DNA of 64,000 nucleotides from Methanosarcinaceae archaeon (GCA_030611265.1 JAUWQD010000004.1:1-64000), one strand, 5' to 3'; shown: positions 26,166 to 37,103, counted from the first letter of the stretch. The notes: a model not told the origin generated them from the sequence alone. Program-made: numbers and translations.

Positions 26166-26301
26166 CACAACGACACGCCGCAGGCGGCGCGTTCCCATGC
26201 CACTGGCCAAATACAGATCGATATGTCCCTTTACTGTTGTCTTCGTGCACACAAACAAGCATTATGGCATTGCAGGAACATGCGCGCTTCGCGCGGTGAC
26301 A
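26166..26301. repeat. GC-rich dispersed element, copy 4 (short)
   Basis: About 136 bases bounded by GC-rich palindromic blocks: cgacacgccgcaggcggcgc on the left and ggaacatgcgcgcttcgcgc on the right. They match the end blocks of the copies at 10.6, 17.5 and 20.1 kb. The rest of 26137-26590 holds two imperfect taaaaccctacat-type repeats (26387-26450) and the promoter of the next gene, but no coding sequence. Confidence 0.55.
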
Positions 26302-26590
26302 GTATCGTTCTTTTAAACAATTTGAACATATATTACCCCACGTCTATTTTTAATTTGATCTGTGCATAGATGCAGTGGCTAAAAAACCTAAAACCCTCTA
26401 TTATACTGAAAGGTTTGATGCTAAAACCCTACATCATAATGAAAGGACATCCACTTACTATTCCACTTCGGTATCGATGGCATGCTCCAAACCTTATGAC
26501 CGATTATGTGCTAAAAAACAACTGCCCAGATAAATTCTTATCAGAAGTTATAAATACCCCCTCACTCCATATAAAATTGAGGAAGATATA

Positions 26591-27559
26591 TTGGCGTGGA
26601 ACAAATCAACCATAATCAGAATTCTGATATTAACATCTATTCTACTTGCATTCACTTTGTCAAGCGGATGCCTTCGAAGTTTTGAAGAGGAAAGCCGGCT
26701 TAGAATTACGAACATGGATATTTCTGCAAAAGAGGTGAAAAGCGCTTTTGTGGATCTTGATGTCACAACTTATGTTGAAAACTTCCACGGCGATTCGAGC
26801 AAGAACACATCGCTCCTGCTGAAAGCGTTTAGCACAAGAACCGGTTTGCTTGAGGTGCAGACGCAGGACGATATCGGTATAATTGACAAGGGTGATACTG
26901 TAACCATTACCCAATCTCTTAAACTGCAAAAAGAAGGCGGATACCGGATCGTTGCTGTTCTGTTTGAAGAAGACAAGAGAAAGAATACCGGGGAAATTAC
27001 AATTTATAGTTTAGAGAACCTGCCGGCAGATGTTCAGGATATCGGGATTGAGGTTGCCGGAATGGATTTCCTTGTGCGCGAAGTCGATGGCGGCAGGGTG
27101 GTGATACAAACTGACCTGTATCTTACAAATGAAGGTACCGCTGCAAGCGGTGATTACCAGATGCTCATCAAGGCACGGGAGATGGATGCACGCCTACTTG
27201 CCGATAAGGAATGGATGCAGACCGGTTCGATCAAGCCTGAAACCACCGTGATAAGAAGTTTGAATCTGACAGTTCCAAATCACTACAACTACGTTGTTGA
27301 AGTATTGATATGGAGCAATGATACAATTGTCAAACGCGGGGAAGATTATGTACAACTCAAACCACAAATGACGATTGATGTTGGAACACAAGTCGAGACA
27401 AAACACATCGAAACAAGTGATTTTATCGTACCTGAAGAAGTAAGGGATGAGGTTTGGTATGGGGATGCCCCAATGGAAGAGACACCCGGATTTGGGATAT
27501 TGTTAGGCATTGTCGCGATATTATCAGTAGTACTGATACAGAGGAGGAGAGAGAAATGA
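26591..27559 (+). CDS. PGF-CTERM-like surface lipoprotein, DUF7490-type
   Basis: A 322-residue extracellular protein. The N-terminal signal IRILILTSILLAFTLSSGCL ends in a lipobox-like Cys near residue 26. Two similar beta-sandwich halves follow (about 35-145 and 150-270), each with VxDIxxxAxxVxxAxVDL-like strands. The C-terminus TPGFGILLGIVAILSVVLIQ plus RRREK is a PGF-CTERM-type tail. The start is a TTG at 26591 with GAGG upstream and a ttataaata box at about 26549. The following small membrane gene overlaps its stop (ATGA), so the pair probably act together. Function unknown; the DUF name is a family-level recollection. Confidence 0.7.
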   Translation: MAWNKSTIIRILILTSILLAFTLSSGCLRSFEEESRLRITNMDISAKEVKSAFVDLDVTTYVENFHGDSSKNTSLLLKAFSTRTGLLEVQTQDDIGIIDKGDTVTITQSLKLQKEGGYRIVAVLFEEDKRKNTGEITIYSLENLPADVQDIGIEVAGMDFLVREVDGGRVVIQTDLYLTNEGTAASGDYQMLIKAREMDARLLADKEWMQTGSIKPETTVIRSLNLTVPNHYNYVVEVLIWSNDTIVKRGEDYVQLKPQMTIDVGTQVETKHIETSDFIVPEEVRDEVWYGDAPMEETPGFGILLGIVAILSVVLIQRRREK

Positions 27560-27789
27560 ACGATACGACTGGTACAAAACCTACAATGGAGGAATACTTC
27601 AAAAGGGGAGTGTTCATCATTGCCATGCTATTGTTATTCGTAGCCACATTCCAACTTTATTTTTCAATGGAAAGTATAATCAGGACATGGCTTGAGTACG
27701 AGTATGTCTCGATCTTCAAGGCATTCTACAATCTCGGCGTAATATTGATCTGTGTTTACCTGATAAAACTATATATTGTTAAAAGGTAG
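27556..27789 (+). CDS. Small two-helix membrane protein
   Basis: A 77-residue protein with hydrophobic segments at about 15-33 (RGVFIIAMLLLFVATFQLYF) and 52-72 (ILICVYLIKLYIV). The start ATG overlaps the stop of the PGF-CTERM protein gene and follows GGAGAG, so the two are translationally coupled. No family recognised; a membrane partner of the surface protein is likely from context. A longer upstream frame is the shadow of the preceding gene. Confidence 0.7.
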   Translation: MNDTTGTKPTMEEYFKRGVFIIAMLLLFVATFQLYFSMESIIRTWLEYEYVSIFKAFYNLGVILICVYLIKLYIVKR

Positions 27790-27898
27790 GGGCTACTGGC
27801 TCCTATTATTTTTTGATAGTACAATTTAAATCGATGCAGAGGTGCCTGCAAAACCAAACATACTATATAATATCCAGAGCACTGCACAGATTAGGAAC

Positions 27899-30355
27899 AT
27901 GAGCGCAAAACCTGAATTACTGGCTCCTGCAGGAGACCTGGAATCCCTTATTGCAGCCGTGGAGAACGGTGCAGATGCAGTATATTTTGGGGCAAATATG
28001 TTCAGTGCCAGGGCGTTTGCCGGTAATTTTTCGGTCGATGGTATTGTGAATGCCATTGACTATGCACATCTGAGGGGAGTCAAGGCATACGTAACAGTAA
28101 ACACCCTCATAAAAGACAGTGAAATGGAAAATGCCATCAATCTACTGTATTATCTGAACGAGTATGGTGCAGATGCTGTGATAGTGCAGGATATCGGACT
28201 TCTGTCAAAGGTGCGAGAACTCTTACCCGATCTTCCTATCCACGCAAGTACCCAGATGACGACACACAACATCGAAGGTGTGAAGTTCCTTGAGGAGTTG
28301 GGCGTTAAAAGGGTTGTACTTGCAAGAGAGATGTCACTTGATGAAATAATAGAGATCAAACAAAATACTGACATTGAGATCGAGACTTTCATACATGGTG
28401 CACTGTGTATATCATATTCAGGGCAGTGTCTCCTTAGCAGCATTATCGGTGGGCGGAGCGGAAATCGCGGATACTGTGCCCAACCCTGCCGGAAAAAATA
28501 TAAACTGCGTGCCAATGGAAATGCTGTAAAAACAGATGGAGAATACCTGTTAAGTCCAAAAGACCTTAACACGACCGCAATACTGCCACAACTCATTGAT
28601 GCAGGTATTGATTCTTTTAAAATAGAAGGTCGCATGAAACGACCTGAATATGTTGCAGGTGTTGTCCAGATATATCGCCGACTGATAGACAGGTATGTGG
28701 AAGAACCTTCTGAATATTACGTCACAAATGATGAATCGATGCGTCTCGCACAACTTTTCAATCGTGGTTTTACGTCTTCATACTTTTTGGGGAAGCCACG
28801 CATCGATCTGATGAGCCGCAAACGACCATACAATCGAGGGATACCTATCGGCACTGCTATTGAATATGACCGAAAGTCAGGATGCATACGTGTGGATCTT
28901 AGTGGAGAACTCAACATCGGCGATGGGATCGGGATTGAGGATGGTTTGGTTGAAACGGGGGAAGTTGTCCATAACATGTACGAAGATAACAGGAAGATAA
29001 ATCACGCTGATGCAGGCATGGTTGTCGAGATCCCTTCCGATACACAGGTACGCGCAGGCAGTACAGTTTACAAGACGCTTGACAAAACATTAATGGAATC
29101 GCTACAGAAAATATTCAAATCCACTGTTCCGATTCGGAAAGTGCCTGTTACCATCTCTGCAAAAGCTGTTGCGGGAGAAACATTTCAACTGAAGATAGAG
29201 GACATTGATTTCAACATGGTGCAGATCGAGTCAAAGTATATGGTAGAGAAGGCTGTTAAAAGACCTACTACCAAAGAGCAGATAACACAGCAATTAACAA
29301 AACTCGGGAACACTGTTTTTGATATATTTACCATCGATGTAAGTGTCGATGACGATATATTCATTCCCATCAGCCAGTTAAATGATATCAGGAAAGATGC
29401 TGTGTCTCGTCTGAACAATGCACGTATGGCACAATGGAGACGTATTCCACATGCCAGATACAATACAACGTGGTCATGTTCAACCGATGAGAATATTTCA
29501 ACCAAAAAACCTGTGCTCACTGTTAGTGTGGATTCTCCGAAATGTGTGAATAATGCAATCTCCGGCGGCGCGGATGTGATATATCTTGACAGTGAATGCA
29601 TCCGAAACGAAGATAGAACGGATATTGAATCTGCAACCGAACATGTGCATCAGGCAGGACGAAAGATATATTTCGATACGCCAAGGATTGTCAAAGATGA
29701 AGGGATGAATGTGGTCAAGGATATTTTCCGCATTGCAAAAAAACTCGGTGCTGATGGGGTTGTAGTATCAAATGCGGCTACGTTCAATTGTGCAAAGAAG
29801 ATGGGACTCGGAATAATATTAGATAGCCCGTTTAACGTGTTCAACTACAGTTCTCTCAATTTTTGGACAGAACAGGGTGCACAGATGATCGTGCTTTCAC
29901 CAGAACTGACACTTGAAGAAATTGAACAGATCGCACCATTTGGTGAAACTGAATGTATCGTGCACGGACGGCTGGAACTTATGGAATCCGAACACTGCAT
30001 TGTTGGAGGAATGTATGAGGGTGCTTGCCCTGCGCCGTGTAAGGATCATGAGTTTGAACTCGTGGATGAGAAAAGATACACATTCCCGATCAAGATGGAC
30101 TCTGATTGCAGGATGCATGTACTGAATTCAAAAGTGCTATGTATGCTTGACGATATTCCAAAGATCATTGAAGCCGGTGTTTCAAGCATCAGGATCGATG
30201 CAAGAACAATTGATGATGAAGATGTTGAAACGGTTGTACGATCATATAGGGATGCGAACGATGGATGTTTTGAAAAGGGCGGAAAGAGCATTATTACATG
30301 CAAAAGCCTGACTGGAGAATATACCAAAGGTCATTATTTCAGAGGAGTAACATGA
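27899..30355 (+). CDS. U32 family peptidase/hydroxylase-like protein
   Basis: An 818-residue protein with two U32-type units. The first has [20 protein letters not shown] at residues 6-25 and the Cys cluster [20 protein letters not shown] near 180-200. That unit is followed by a DUF3656-type beta region (about 330-560). The second has [20 protein letters not shown] at about 540-560 and [17 protein letters not shown] with CPAPC near 700-720. Relatives act in tRNA and rRNA hydroxylation or ubiquinone hydroxylation, with an Fe-S cluster held by such Cys residues, so peptidase activity should not be assumed. The start at 27899 ([13 protein letters not shown]) follows AGGAA. It overlaps the next gene by 4 bases. 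Confidence 0.9.
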   Translation: MSAKPELLAPAGDLESLIAAVENGADAVYFGANMFSARAFAGNFSVDGIVNAIDYAHLRGVKAYVTVNTLIKDSEMENAINLLYYLNEYGADAVIVQDIGLLSKVRELLPDLPIHASTQMTTHNIEGVKFLEELGVKRVVLAREMSLDEIIEIKQNTDIEIETFIHGALCISYSGQCLLSSIIGGRSGNRGYCAQPCRKKYKLRANGNAVKTDGEYLLSPKDLNTTAILPQLIDAGIDSFKIEGRMKRPEYVAGVVQIYRRLIDRYVEEPSEYYVTNDESMRLAQLFNRGFTSSYFLGKPRIDLMSRKRPYNRGIPIGTAIEYDRKSGCIRVDLSGELNIGDGIGIEDGLVETGEVVHNMYEDNRKINHADAGMVVEIPSDTQVRAGSTVYKTLDKTLMESLQKIFKSTVPIRKVPVTISAKAVAGETFQLKIEDIDFNMVQIESKYMVEKAVKRPTTKEQITQQLTKLGNTVFDIFTIDVSVDDDIFIPISQLNDIRKDAVSRLNNARMAQWRRIPHARYNTTWSCSTDENISTKKPVLTVSVDSPKCVNNAISGGADVIYLDSECIRNEDRTDIESATEHVHQAGRKIYFDTPRIVKDEGMNVVKDIFRIAKKLGADGVVVSNAATFNCAKKMGLGIILDSPFNVFNYSSLNFWTEQGAQMIVLSPELTLEEIEQIAPFGETECIVHGRLELMESEHCIVGGMYEGACPAPCKDHEFELVDEKRYTFPIKMDSDCRMHVLNSKVLCMLDDIPKIIEAGVSSIRIDARTIDDEDVETVVRSYRDANDGCFEKGGKSIITCKSLTGEYTKGHYFRGVT

Positions 30356-30777
30356 AAGTCTTTCTTTCCGGTTCCATACGCGGCGGGCGGCAGATGCTTC
30401 CTACGTACCGGCATATCTGTAAGTTTTTGAGAAGCAAGGGAGCAGATGTATTGAGCTGGCATGTGGCTGATTCTGAACTTGAGGGGAAGGAATCAAAGAT
30501 GAGCGAGCAGCAGATATATGACCGCGATATCGGATTGCTTAAAATTAGTGATTGTCTGATAGCCGAGGTCACAATTCCCTCGATAGGTGTTGGTTATGAG
30601 ATATGCAGGGGGTTGGGAATGGGATTGCCTGTCCTGTGTGTTCACAAACCGGATGCAAATGTTTCTGCAATGTTGCTTGGAAATTCGTACAGGGATATGA
30701 GTGTTGAAGAATACACCAATGATGAGCAACTTGAAAATATCATTTCAGGTTTCGTTGGTTCTGTAAAAAAAGTTTAA
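30352..30777 (+). CDS. Nucleoside 2-deoxyribosyltransferase family protein
   Basis: A 141-residue Rossmann-like protein. [12 protein letters not shown] at residues 3-14 and the later [20 protein letters not shown] match the nucleoside 2-deoxyribosyltransferase/5'-deoxynucleotide hydrolase family, with the acidic residue in the second motif as catalytic candidate. Likely roles are base exchange or clean-up of modified deoxynucleotides. The ATG at 30352 overlaps the U32 gene stop (ATGA) and follows GAGGAG, so it is translated with the U32 gene. The longer upstream frame is spurious. Confidence 0.87.
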   Translation: MKVFLSGSIRGGRQMLPTYRHICKFLRSKGADVLSWHVADSELEGKESKMSEQQIYDRDIGLLKISDCLIAEVTIPSIGVGYEICRGLGMGLPVLCVHKPDANVSAMLLGNSYRDMSVEEYTNDEQLENIISGFVGSVKKV

Positions 30778-30828
30778 ATTCCGCAGCAATGATTAAATAC
30801 TGCCGATTTTAATATTAATGTGATTAAT

Positions 30829-31080
30829 ATGATAGAAATGCCAGAAATGTGGGTCTTTGTGTTTGCAATCATCGCAGCACTAATCCTCTATAAGTTGTTA
30901 AAAACGGTCAAGAAAATGATAATCAATACCATTATAGGTCTTGTTATCCTTGTAGTGGGAAATGTTGTGCTTGGACTTGGGATCGCATATAGTTGGATTG
31001 TGATACTGACATGCGCATTTTCGGGCGCATTCGGGGCGATCTTAATTCTACTGCTAAAATACCTTGGAATTGCATTTTAA
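30829..31080 (+). CDS. BofA-like small membrane protein
   Basis: An 83-residue membrane protein. It has an N-terminal helix (WVFVFAIIAALILYKLLKTV), a KKMIINTIIGLVILVV segment and a final GAFGAILILLLKYLGIAF. This arrangement is the BofA/pro-sigmaK-processing-regulator family, which in archaea has no sporulation role and no known partner. The ATG at 30829 is preferred to the GTG at 30820. Its stop codon overlaps the stop of the convergent methyltransferase gene. Confidence 0.8.
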   Translation: MIEMPEMWVFVFAIIAALILYKLLKTVKKMIINTIIGLVILVVGNVVLGLGIAYSWIVILTCAFSGAFGAILILLLKYLGIAF

Positions 31081-31718
31081 CGCAATCGAACAATCACTTT
31101 TACCATATGTCGGGGGTATAATTTTCCCCTGAAACTTTTTTGTGATCTGACGTCTTCCAGCTTTATTATTTCAAAATCCTCTAGAAGAGATTCTACTTCT
31201 TCTATCGTAAAATAATGGTATATGAGTCCGCTCTTGCGCAGGAAGGTGTGAGGTTCGACCTCTGTTCCCCCATACCGCATATCACCTGCTCCGAACGCTT
31301 CAAAGAACAGGAATCCGCCTGGGGAGAGCACTCGCTTGAATTCGTTCACTGCCGCGCGCCTGTCGTCTGCAAAAAGATGTTGTAAAACGCCATAACAGAC
31401 GATGCCGTCAAAGGAATTATCATCAAAAGGAAGTGATGTGACACTTGACACCAAGTGTTCGCTATGTTGTCCGCTCTTCTCAAGATATGTTCTGGAAGCC
31501 ACAAGTGCTGTTTTGGAGATGTCAATTCCAACTGTCCGATACATGCGGGACAGTGGAAGAAGATGCCGCCCGTTGCCGCATCCTGCATCAAGTACACGGA
31601 TGCCCTGTGGCAGGTGGTCACGCACAGCCTGAATCGACCTTGGTCCGCCCCATGTCACATGGGTGTATTCCTGCTCCCATGCGGACACTTGCGATTTTGG
31701 AGTGGGGCGTGTGGTCAT
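31077..31718 (-). CDS. Class I SAM-dependent methyltransferase
   Basis: A 213-residue Rossmann methyltransferase. SAM motif I is VLDAGCGNGRHLLPLSR (about residues 43-59), motif II VGIDISKTAL and motif IV LPFDDNSFDGIVCYGVLQHL. The C-terminal half has FKRVLSPGGFLFFEAFG, typical of the methyltransf_11 group. The start at 31718 (MTTRPTPK) is preferred; upstream residues overlap the end of lysK in another frame. The substrate is unknown. It follows lysK on the same strand with only about 10 bases between them. Confidence 0.87.
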   Translation of the reverse strand: MTTRPTPKSQVSAWEQEYTHVTWGGPRSIQAVRDHLPQGIRVLDAGCGNGRHLLPLSRMYRTVGIDISKTALVASRTYLEKSGQHSEHLVSSVTSLPFDDNSFDGIVCYGVLQHLFADDRRAAVNEFKRVLSPGGFLFFEAFGAGDMRYGGTEVEPHTFLRKSGLIYHYFTIEEVESLLEDFEIIKLEDVRSQKSFRGKLYPRHMVKVIVRLR

Positions 31719-31729
31719 AAATGGACAGG

Positions 31730-33322
31730 TTATGGTTGATATGTTGATGCGTCCTTGAAACGTTTGATCAGGAAATCCTTTTCTAAAGATGAGAGGAACC
31801 AACCTGCTTTTGGACCTGATGGCTGTCCAAGGACTGAGATGTAGATGGCTTTGAACATGTCCTTTGGATTCACTTCCAGCTCATCCGCCCCGATCCCGAG
31901 TGACTTTGCAATAGCGGAATGCATGTCGGAATCCTTGTTCTTTGCAGAGTACACAAGGTTGTGATAATCCTCACCTGTAAGTTCCCCACTTTCATCGATT
32001 ATATTAGAGAACGCACCAAGGAATGCTTTTTGCATGTCCGAAAGCGTGGCTGTATGGACAGGAACATCATCCTGTACACTGAACTTTACCATCGCAGGTG
32101 CATACATCTCAAGCCAGTTGCCTACGTTTCCTGTTAGTTCCAGTATACATTTTTCGTTGTCGGTGTTGTAACCAGCACGCGCAACGATGTTCATGATCCT
32201 GTCAATATCCCCGCGTGCAACCTGATGGATCGTGACCATGTGCTTGAATGGAATATCCGTGTGGCAGATACCACTTGCATGGGAGAGCCTGACCACAGTA
32301 TTATCATATTCTGTCGGCTCTGCTTTGTAATGCAATCTCTCGTACTCGTCAACAAGCGTAAGAAGAGGGAGTGCGGGGTCGAACTGAATATGTTTTTCAG
32401 GTTTTGTCCTGATGATGAGATATCGCAGTACCTCTGGTGGTACAACTTTGAGCATATCGGATATTGAGACCACTACGCCGGTTGAGGACGACATTGCGCC
32501 TTTCTTCCCGAGCATGATCCATTCATATACGATCGGATGGGGTGCTTCGTAGCCGTATATCTCTTTTGAGATTCTCTTTCCGGTATCATACGAACCGCCT
32601 CTGGATGCATGGTCTTTGCCGAACGGCTCGACCGTGACACCTAAAATTCCCCATCTTGCAGGCCAATCCACGCGCCATGTGAGTTTTCCGCCGCCTGTCA
32701 TCGAGACCGTGCCTGAATTTCCGCATGAGCAGGTGTAGTCCACAGTCTCGGCGTCCACATCGAATCCGGTCACCTTTGTGGTGTTTATCTTGCCGCACTC
32801 GCTGCAGATAGGATTGAATGGACTCCAGTCATCCGATGTGGTTTTGTGGGTCACTTCATCAATGATGGTGGCGATCTCATCGCGTTTTATCAGGGCTGTT
32901 TTTATTGCTTCTGTGTATGCACCGCTCTTGTAGAGTTCATCAGCAAGATAGACCTTCGGATGAATACCTAACTTGTCCAGTGCTACAAGGAAGGGTTTCA
33001 GGAAATGGTCTGCGTAGTTCTTGCATTCGCCGCAAGGGCATGGAACTTCGGAAAGCGGTTTTCCTACATGTTCGGCATAACTTTCAGGCAGGAACGGGTA
33101 AACTTTTCGAAGGGGATCAAAGGTATCTGCTATGTATATCAGTTCAGCGCCTGCACCTTTGTCAAGCAGTGTCCGAAAGGCTGCATCGGCAGTTACGACT
33201 TCCCGCATGTTGCCTATGTGGATGTGACCGGAGGGGGTGATGCCGGTTGCTACAAGGTGATCGTTTCCAAGTTGTAGTGCCTCGTCTGCAACAACATCTG
33301 CCCAGTGTGTGATTTGTGCCAT
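31730..33322 (-). CDS. lysK: Lysyl-tRNA synthetase, class I
   Basis: A 530-residue class I lysyl-tRNA synthetase, the type used by most euryarchaea instead of the class II enzyme. The ATP-binding HIGN motif is at residues 35-38 in [10 protein letters not shown], and the KMSKS equivalent is present as [10 protein letters not shown] near 285. A zinc-type cluster [11 protein letters not shown] with CSCGNSG lies around 175-205. The C-terminal helical domain binds the anticodon. The start at 33322 (MAQITHWAD) is favoured over 33334. Methanosarcina species may carry both class I and II enzymes; no class II gene is in this window. Confidence 0.96.
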   Translation of the reverse strand: MAQITHWADVVADEALQLGNDHLVATGITPSGHIHIGNMREVVTADAAFRTLLDKGAGAELIYIADTFDPLRKVYPFLPESYAEHVGKPLSEVPCPCGECKNYADHFLKPFLVALDKLGIHPKVYLADELYKSGAYTEAIKTALIKRDEIATIIDEVTHKTTSDDWSPFNPICSECGKINTTKVTGFDVDAETVDYTCSCGNSGTVSMTGGGKLTWRVDWPARWGILGVTVEPFGKDHASRGGSYDTGKRISKEIYGYEAPHPIVYEWIMLGKKGAMSSSTGVVVSISDMLKVVPPEVLRYLIIRTKPEKHIQFDPALPLLTLVDEYERLHYKAEPTEYDNTVVRLSHASGICHTDIPFKHMVTIHQVARGDIDRIMNIVARAGYNTDNEKCILELTGNVGNWLEMYAPAMVKFSVQDDVPVHTATLSDMQKAFLGAFSNIIDESGELTGEDYHNLVYSAKNKDSDMHSAIAKSLGIGADELEVNPKDMFKAIYISVLGQPSGPKAGWFLSSLEKDFLIKRFKDASTYQP

Positions 33323-33420
33323 TGTTTTCACCAAAATTGTATGATTGGAATGTGTCAGTTTTAGAACTTAAATTGCCGATACAATATTATAACCTTTGGT
33401 TAACATCATTCTTCTGCTAA

Positions 33421-36400
33421 TCACTTTACAATAATATTGGCGCACCTATCTTTTATCTCATCGAGGCGCAAACTTGCCAAATCTACGCTAATTTTTTCGT
33501 GCATTAGTGGTGAATGACTGTATATTAGTGAATCATTATTCGCAAGAAGTTGTTTGAGTTCATTTCTATCCTCACAAGAATCGATTGTTTCCAGCAAATC
33601 AATAAATTCCTGCGGATTTTTACCATCGGTTTTGTCATCCTCGGCAGGATTGAATATCTCATTTTCTTCGAATACATGGATGAGTGTGTAGGTAATTGGT
33701 ACCTGTCCCATCTGGGTATCCCTTGCAGGATTAAACTGCATGTTTAATGATGCCATCTGGATGAACTGCTCATAAACTTCATTTCCATCAACTTTAAGAG
33801 ATTCTATGATGGCATCTTCCCGCATCTGGTGTGAATCTTTATCAAGTGTCAGTATTACTCCTGAATCCCCGCCCATGATATTTTTGTGAACATCCTTTTT
33901 ATTATTACCATCGTCGTATGTGAATATCCCGCTTGCCATGATGTATGCCTTATTTCCTGCCCCTCTCAGATTGTCAATCCCTCCGTGGCCGATTTTGTGA
34001 AAGCGTTCAGTACCAGGGTTGGTCTGGGGAACCAGAATCACGTCACATGCATCTGTAATTATATTTTTTAAATTGTCATTCACGAAGTCAAAGCATATTA
34101 TGACCCCGAAGGTCAAATCGTCATGTAATCTGAATATCCTATTCAGGGAACCATGGGTCATACCTTCCTCAGAAAATAAAGGGCGCTCCGCCTTTGCCCC
34201 TACTATTTTTTCGGTATGATCTATTTTATTAGAGGAGGGTATGATTACAGGCGATATATTCTTGCGAAGGTCATCATCTTTAAATTCGTCATAAAACAGC
34301 CCATCGTATTTATCGAGGGTGTTATCGGTAATGTAATGTGAACCTGCTACAATGACGATGCCATTTTCATCTGAATATTCTTTCATTTCGAGCAGATAAT
34401 CGGATGGTATTGAAAATTCAGGGAACACGACAAGGTCTGCTTTTCCCTTTATAGCATCAAGTATGGCTATGACTTTCTTGTGATATGCTTCATCATCCTC
34501 GATTACCAGTGTATGACCTTCCTTTTTGAGGTGATATTTCAACTGGACTATGGCGACATTGAAATTTCCACCTGTATTGGGGCGTTTGCAGTCATGTTCA
34601 AGAAAATGAACATCGATATAGCCATTATCACACTTTATTTCTTCAGAGTAGGTTATTTCTCTAGTCACATTCCTGCCTTTTTCAGTGATGAATGTGATTG
34701 TTTCATCTTTTGTCTGCGGTCTGTGTTTTGGATGTATCTTGTGGCGTTTTTGAAGGGGTTCATCAAAAACGACCTTGTCATCTGCCTTTATTGTGAGCTT
34801 GCCCTGCACTTTTTCGGGTTCATCGAATGTAATATGCAATTCCCAGTTGCTATATGATACATTGGGGCTAAAGGGTTCCTTGAGATATGTCATTATCTTG
34901 CAGGATATATGGCTGAAATGCTCGCGCAGTGCATAGTAATCGATTTTTGTTATGCATTTGTTCAAACGCTCAAACATTTCAGGGTCGGTTTTTAAGTTTC
35001 TATCATCAAGAAGTGCCCCAATTTCGTGAAATGCTAATCTTACAGTATTGTCCATTTTTTCAGGCAGGCTGTCGATAGCGTGTTCGAGCAGTTTTTTCAT
35101 ATGCGACACTGTTTCATCATCCAGCACCTCTATGCTTTCAAGCTCAAGAAGAACAGTATAGATGCAGTAACATACATTTGCCTGTTTATAACTGTCCTTT
35201 GCAGATTCGAATTGTTCAATCGCTTTCTCCATTAATTCTCTGTCAGGAGGATCGGACTGCATCGCCCTGTTCACGAATTGCCTGCCTTTAAGGTAATATA
35301 TAACTGATATCCAGAGTTCTTTCAGTTTCTCGTCATCTTCGGTCTCAGCAATCTGTTCAACTTCCCGTATGCATGTTTCATACTCAACAATGCGCTTTTC
35401 TTTGTCATCCTCAATTCTCGCATTTATCATGAGATACTGGATATGTGCACTCAAACCTGCTTCTTTTACCAGCCGTCTTTCATGCACCAGTTCGTATTTA
35501 GAAAAGAAGTCCACATGTTCAATGTATGTCTCATATACTTTCTTGAAATAGTTCAGTTTACGATAAGTGTTTGTACTTTCTTCCGCACATCCTGAAATAA
35601 GCTGGATGATATTGATTATCGACCTTGTTTTTGCCTTTATTGTCAGGTACTGCATGGGTTCAGTATAGATGCCAAGGGATTTTTGATAACAGTTTAATGC
35701 CTCTTCTGACTGTCCCATCTCAGATAGCAGGTTGCCTAGGTTGTTAAGCGTACTTGAAACCATTGATTGATATGTAATGTTTTGAGTGTCAGTCGAAAGA
35801 ATACCTTCACGCATTTGGAGGGCGCGCTCGTACTGATCTTTTGCATCTTCTGATTTGCCTATTTTAGATAGAAAGTTGCCGAGGCTGTCGAGCGTGCTTG
35901 AAACATTTGATTGATATACGGTGTTTTGAGTGTCGGTCGCAAGAAGCTCCTCATGAATTTCAAGGGCGCGCTCGTACTGATTTTTTGCATTTTCTGGCTT
36001 GCCTATTTTATATAGCAGGGGGGCGAGGTTGTGGAGTGTAATTGCAACATTTGATTGATATTTGATGTTTTGAGTATCAGTCGCAAGAAGTTCCTCATAA
36101 ATTTCAAGGGCGCGCTCGAAATGGTCTTTCGCATTTTCTGGCTTGTCCATATTAGATAGCAAAGCCCCGAGATTGTTGAGCGTGTCTGCAACACTTGATT
36201 GATATATAATGTTTTGAGTGTCAGTCACAAGAATACCCTCACGCATTTGGAGGGCGCGCTCGAAATGGTCTTTCGCATTTTCTGGCTTGCCTATTTTATA
36301 TAGCAGGGTGCCGAGGTTGTTGAGTGTCATTGCAACCTTTGATTGATATTCGATGTTTTGGATGTCAGTCGCAAGAAATGACCCATACATTTGCAAGGCG

Positions 36401-36756
36401 CGCTCGCACGTATCTTTCGCTTCTTCTATTCGCCCAATATCAGATAACAGGGTGCTGAGGTTGTTGAGCGTGTCTGCAACCCATCCATTGAAAACAGAAT
36501 CATTTTTTGCCAAATCTTCCTGGATATTTAGGGCATTTGTGTGCATCTTCAATGCTTTATCAAATATTCCCAAAGATTGAAAAACACTGGCATTTGTTCC
36601 AAAAACAACGGACAGAACGTCTGAAGCCTCTGCTTTTTGGGCAAACTGCTCAGCAGTCTCAAGGCTGGCAATGGCATTGTTGTATTGACCGCGCTGAATC
36701 TGTAAATTTGCCTTATCAATATGGCGCCATGCCTGATCCCTTAAATATTTAGACAT
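33421..36756 (-). CDS. TPR-nitrilase fusion protein
   Basis: A 1111-residue cytosolic protein. Residues 1-130 are helical TPR-like repeats. Residues 134-373 are five 48-residue units (period N134, N182, N230, N278, N326; typical core LNNLGTLLYKIGKPENAKDH) so alike that the DNA forms a 144-bp tandem repeat. A long helical region (375-625) and a beta domain (about 630-720) follow. A carbon-nitrogen hydrolase domain (about 732-1000) has Glu780 in VVFPEF, Cys888 in VIICFDF and a candidate Lys at 844, so it is probably active as an amidase or transferase. C-terminal 100 residues are unassigned. It is a single-gene unit facing away from lysK. TPR-nitrilase combinations suggest a signalling or conflict-type effector, but that is inference. 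Confidence 0.85.
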   Translation of the reverse strand: MSKYLRDQAWRHIDKANLQIQRGQYNNAIASLETAEQFAQKAEASDVLSVVFGTNASVFQSLGIFDKALKMHTNALNIQEDLAKNDSVFNGWVADTLNNLSTLLSDIGRIEEAKDTCERALQMYGSFLATDIQNIEYQSKVAMTLNNLGTLLYKIGKPENAKDHFERALQMREGILVTDTQNIIYQSSVADTLNNLGALLSNMDKPENAKDHFERALEIYEELLATDTQNIKYQSNVAITLHNLAPLLYKIGKPENAKNQYERALEIHEELLATDTQNTVYQSNVSSTLDSLGNFLSKIGKSEDAKDQYERALQMREGILSTDTQNITYQSMVSSTLNNLGNLLSEMGQSEEALNCYQKSLGIYTEPMQYLTIKAKTRSIINIIQLISGCAEESTNTYRKLNYFKKVYETYIEHVDFFSKYELVHERRLVKEAGLSAHIQYLMINARIEDDKEKRIVEYETCIREVEQIAETEDDEKLKELWISVIYYLKGRQFVNRAMQSDPPDRELMEKAIEQFESAKDSYKQANVCYCIYTVLLELESIEVLDDETVSHMKKLLEHAIDSLPEKMDNTVRLAFHEIGALLDDRNLKTDPEMFERLNKCITKIDYYALREHFSHISCKIMTYLKEPFSPNVSYSNWELHITFDEPEKVQGKLTIKADDKVVFDEPLQKRHKIHPKHRPQTKDETITFITEKGRNVTREITYSEEIKCDNGYIDVHFLEHDCKRPNTGGNFNVAIVQLKYHLKKEGHTLVIEDDEAYHKKVIAILDAIKGKADLVVFPEFSIPSDYLLEMKEYSDENGIVIVAGSHYITDNTLDKYDGLFYDEFKDDDLRKNISPVIIPSSNKIDHTEKIVGAKAERPLFSEEGMTHGSLNRIFRLHDDLTFGVIICFDFVNDNLKNIITDACDVILVPQTNPGTERFHKIGHGGIDNLRGAGNKAYIMASGIFTYDDGNNKKDVHKNIMGGDSGVILTLDKDSHQMREDAIIESLKVDGNEVYEQFIQMASLNMQFNPARDTQMGQVPITYTLIHVFEENEIFNPAEDDKTDGKNPQEFIDLLETIDSCEDRNELKQLLANNDSLIYSHSPLMHEKISVDLASLRLDEIKDRCANIIVK

Positions 36757-36995
36757 GGTTTTATGAATATTACATATTTAATAAATAAGTATTGTTATTA
36801 TATGACATTGGGACAAAATTCGCTCGCCTACTCTTATTGGGTCATCGATATTGACACGATTGGAATGGATAGCTCAATAATTGATGCAGAGATATTTCCA
36901 CGCCAAAACTTTTATAACGCAGAATATATAATAACAGTTCAATTAAACCACAGGTCGGGAAAGTCTTTTTAAACTTAAAATTGTGGTAGGTGCAA

Positions 36996-37103
36996 ATGGG
37001 CATACAGGAAGATATTAAAGACGTTGAAGATGAGATTCGTAAGACTCCTTACAATAAGGCGACTTCACATCACATCGGTAAACTGAAGGCAAAACTTGAA
37101 TAA
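36996..37103 (+). pseudogene. N-terminal fragment of a DRG/Obg-family GTPase
   Basis: A 35-codon frame beginning [20 protein letters not shown] and ending [11 protein letters not shown]. This is the conserved first 34 residues of archaeal DRG GTPases (the ...TPYNKAT...HHIGxLKAKL segment), after which a stop appears and the G domain is absent. A TATA-like tttttaaactta lies about 25 bases upstream, so the promoter of the original gene seems to have been kept. It lies in a 600-base stretch of gene debris. Confidence 0.75.

Noticed and set aside
35640..36357. 144-bp tandem repeat considered as a CRISPR or satellite array
   Set aside because: The units are in frame, contiguous without spacers, and encode a regular 48-residue TPR.
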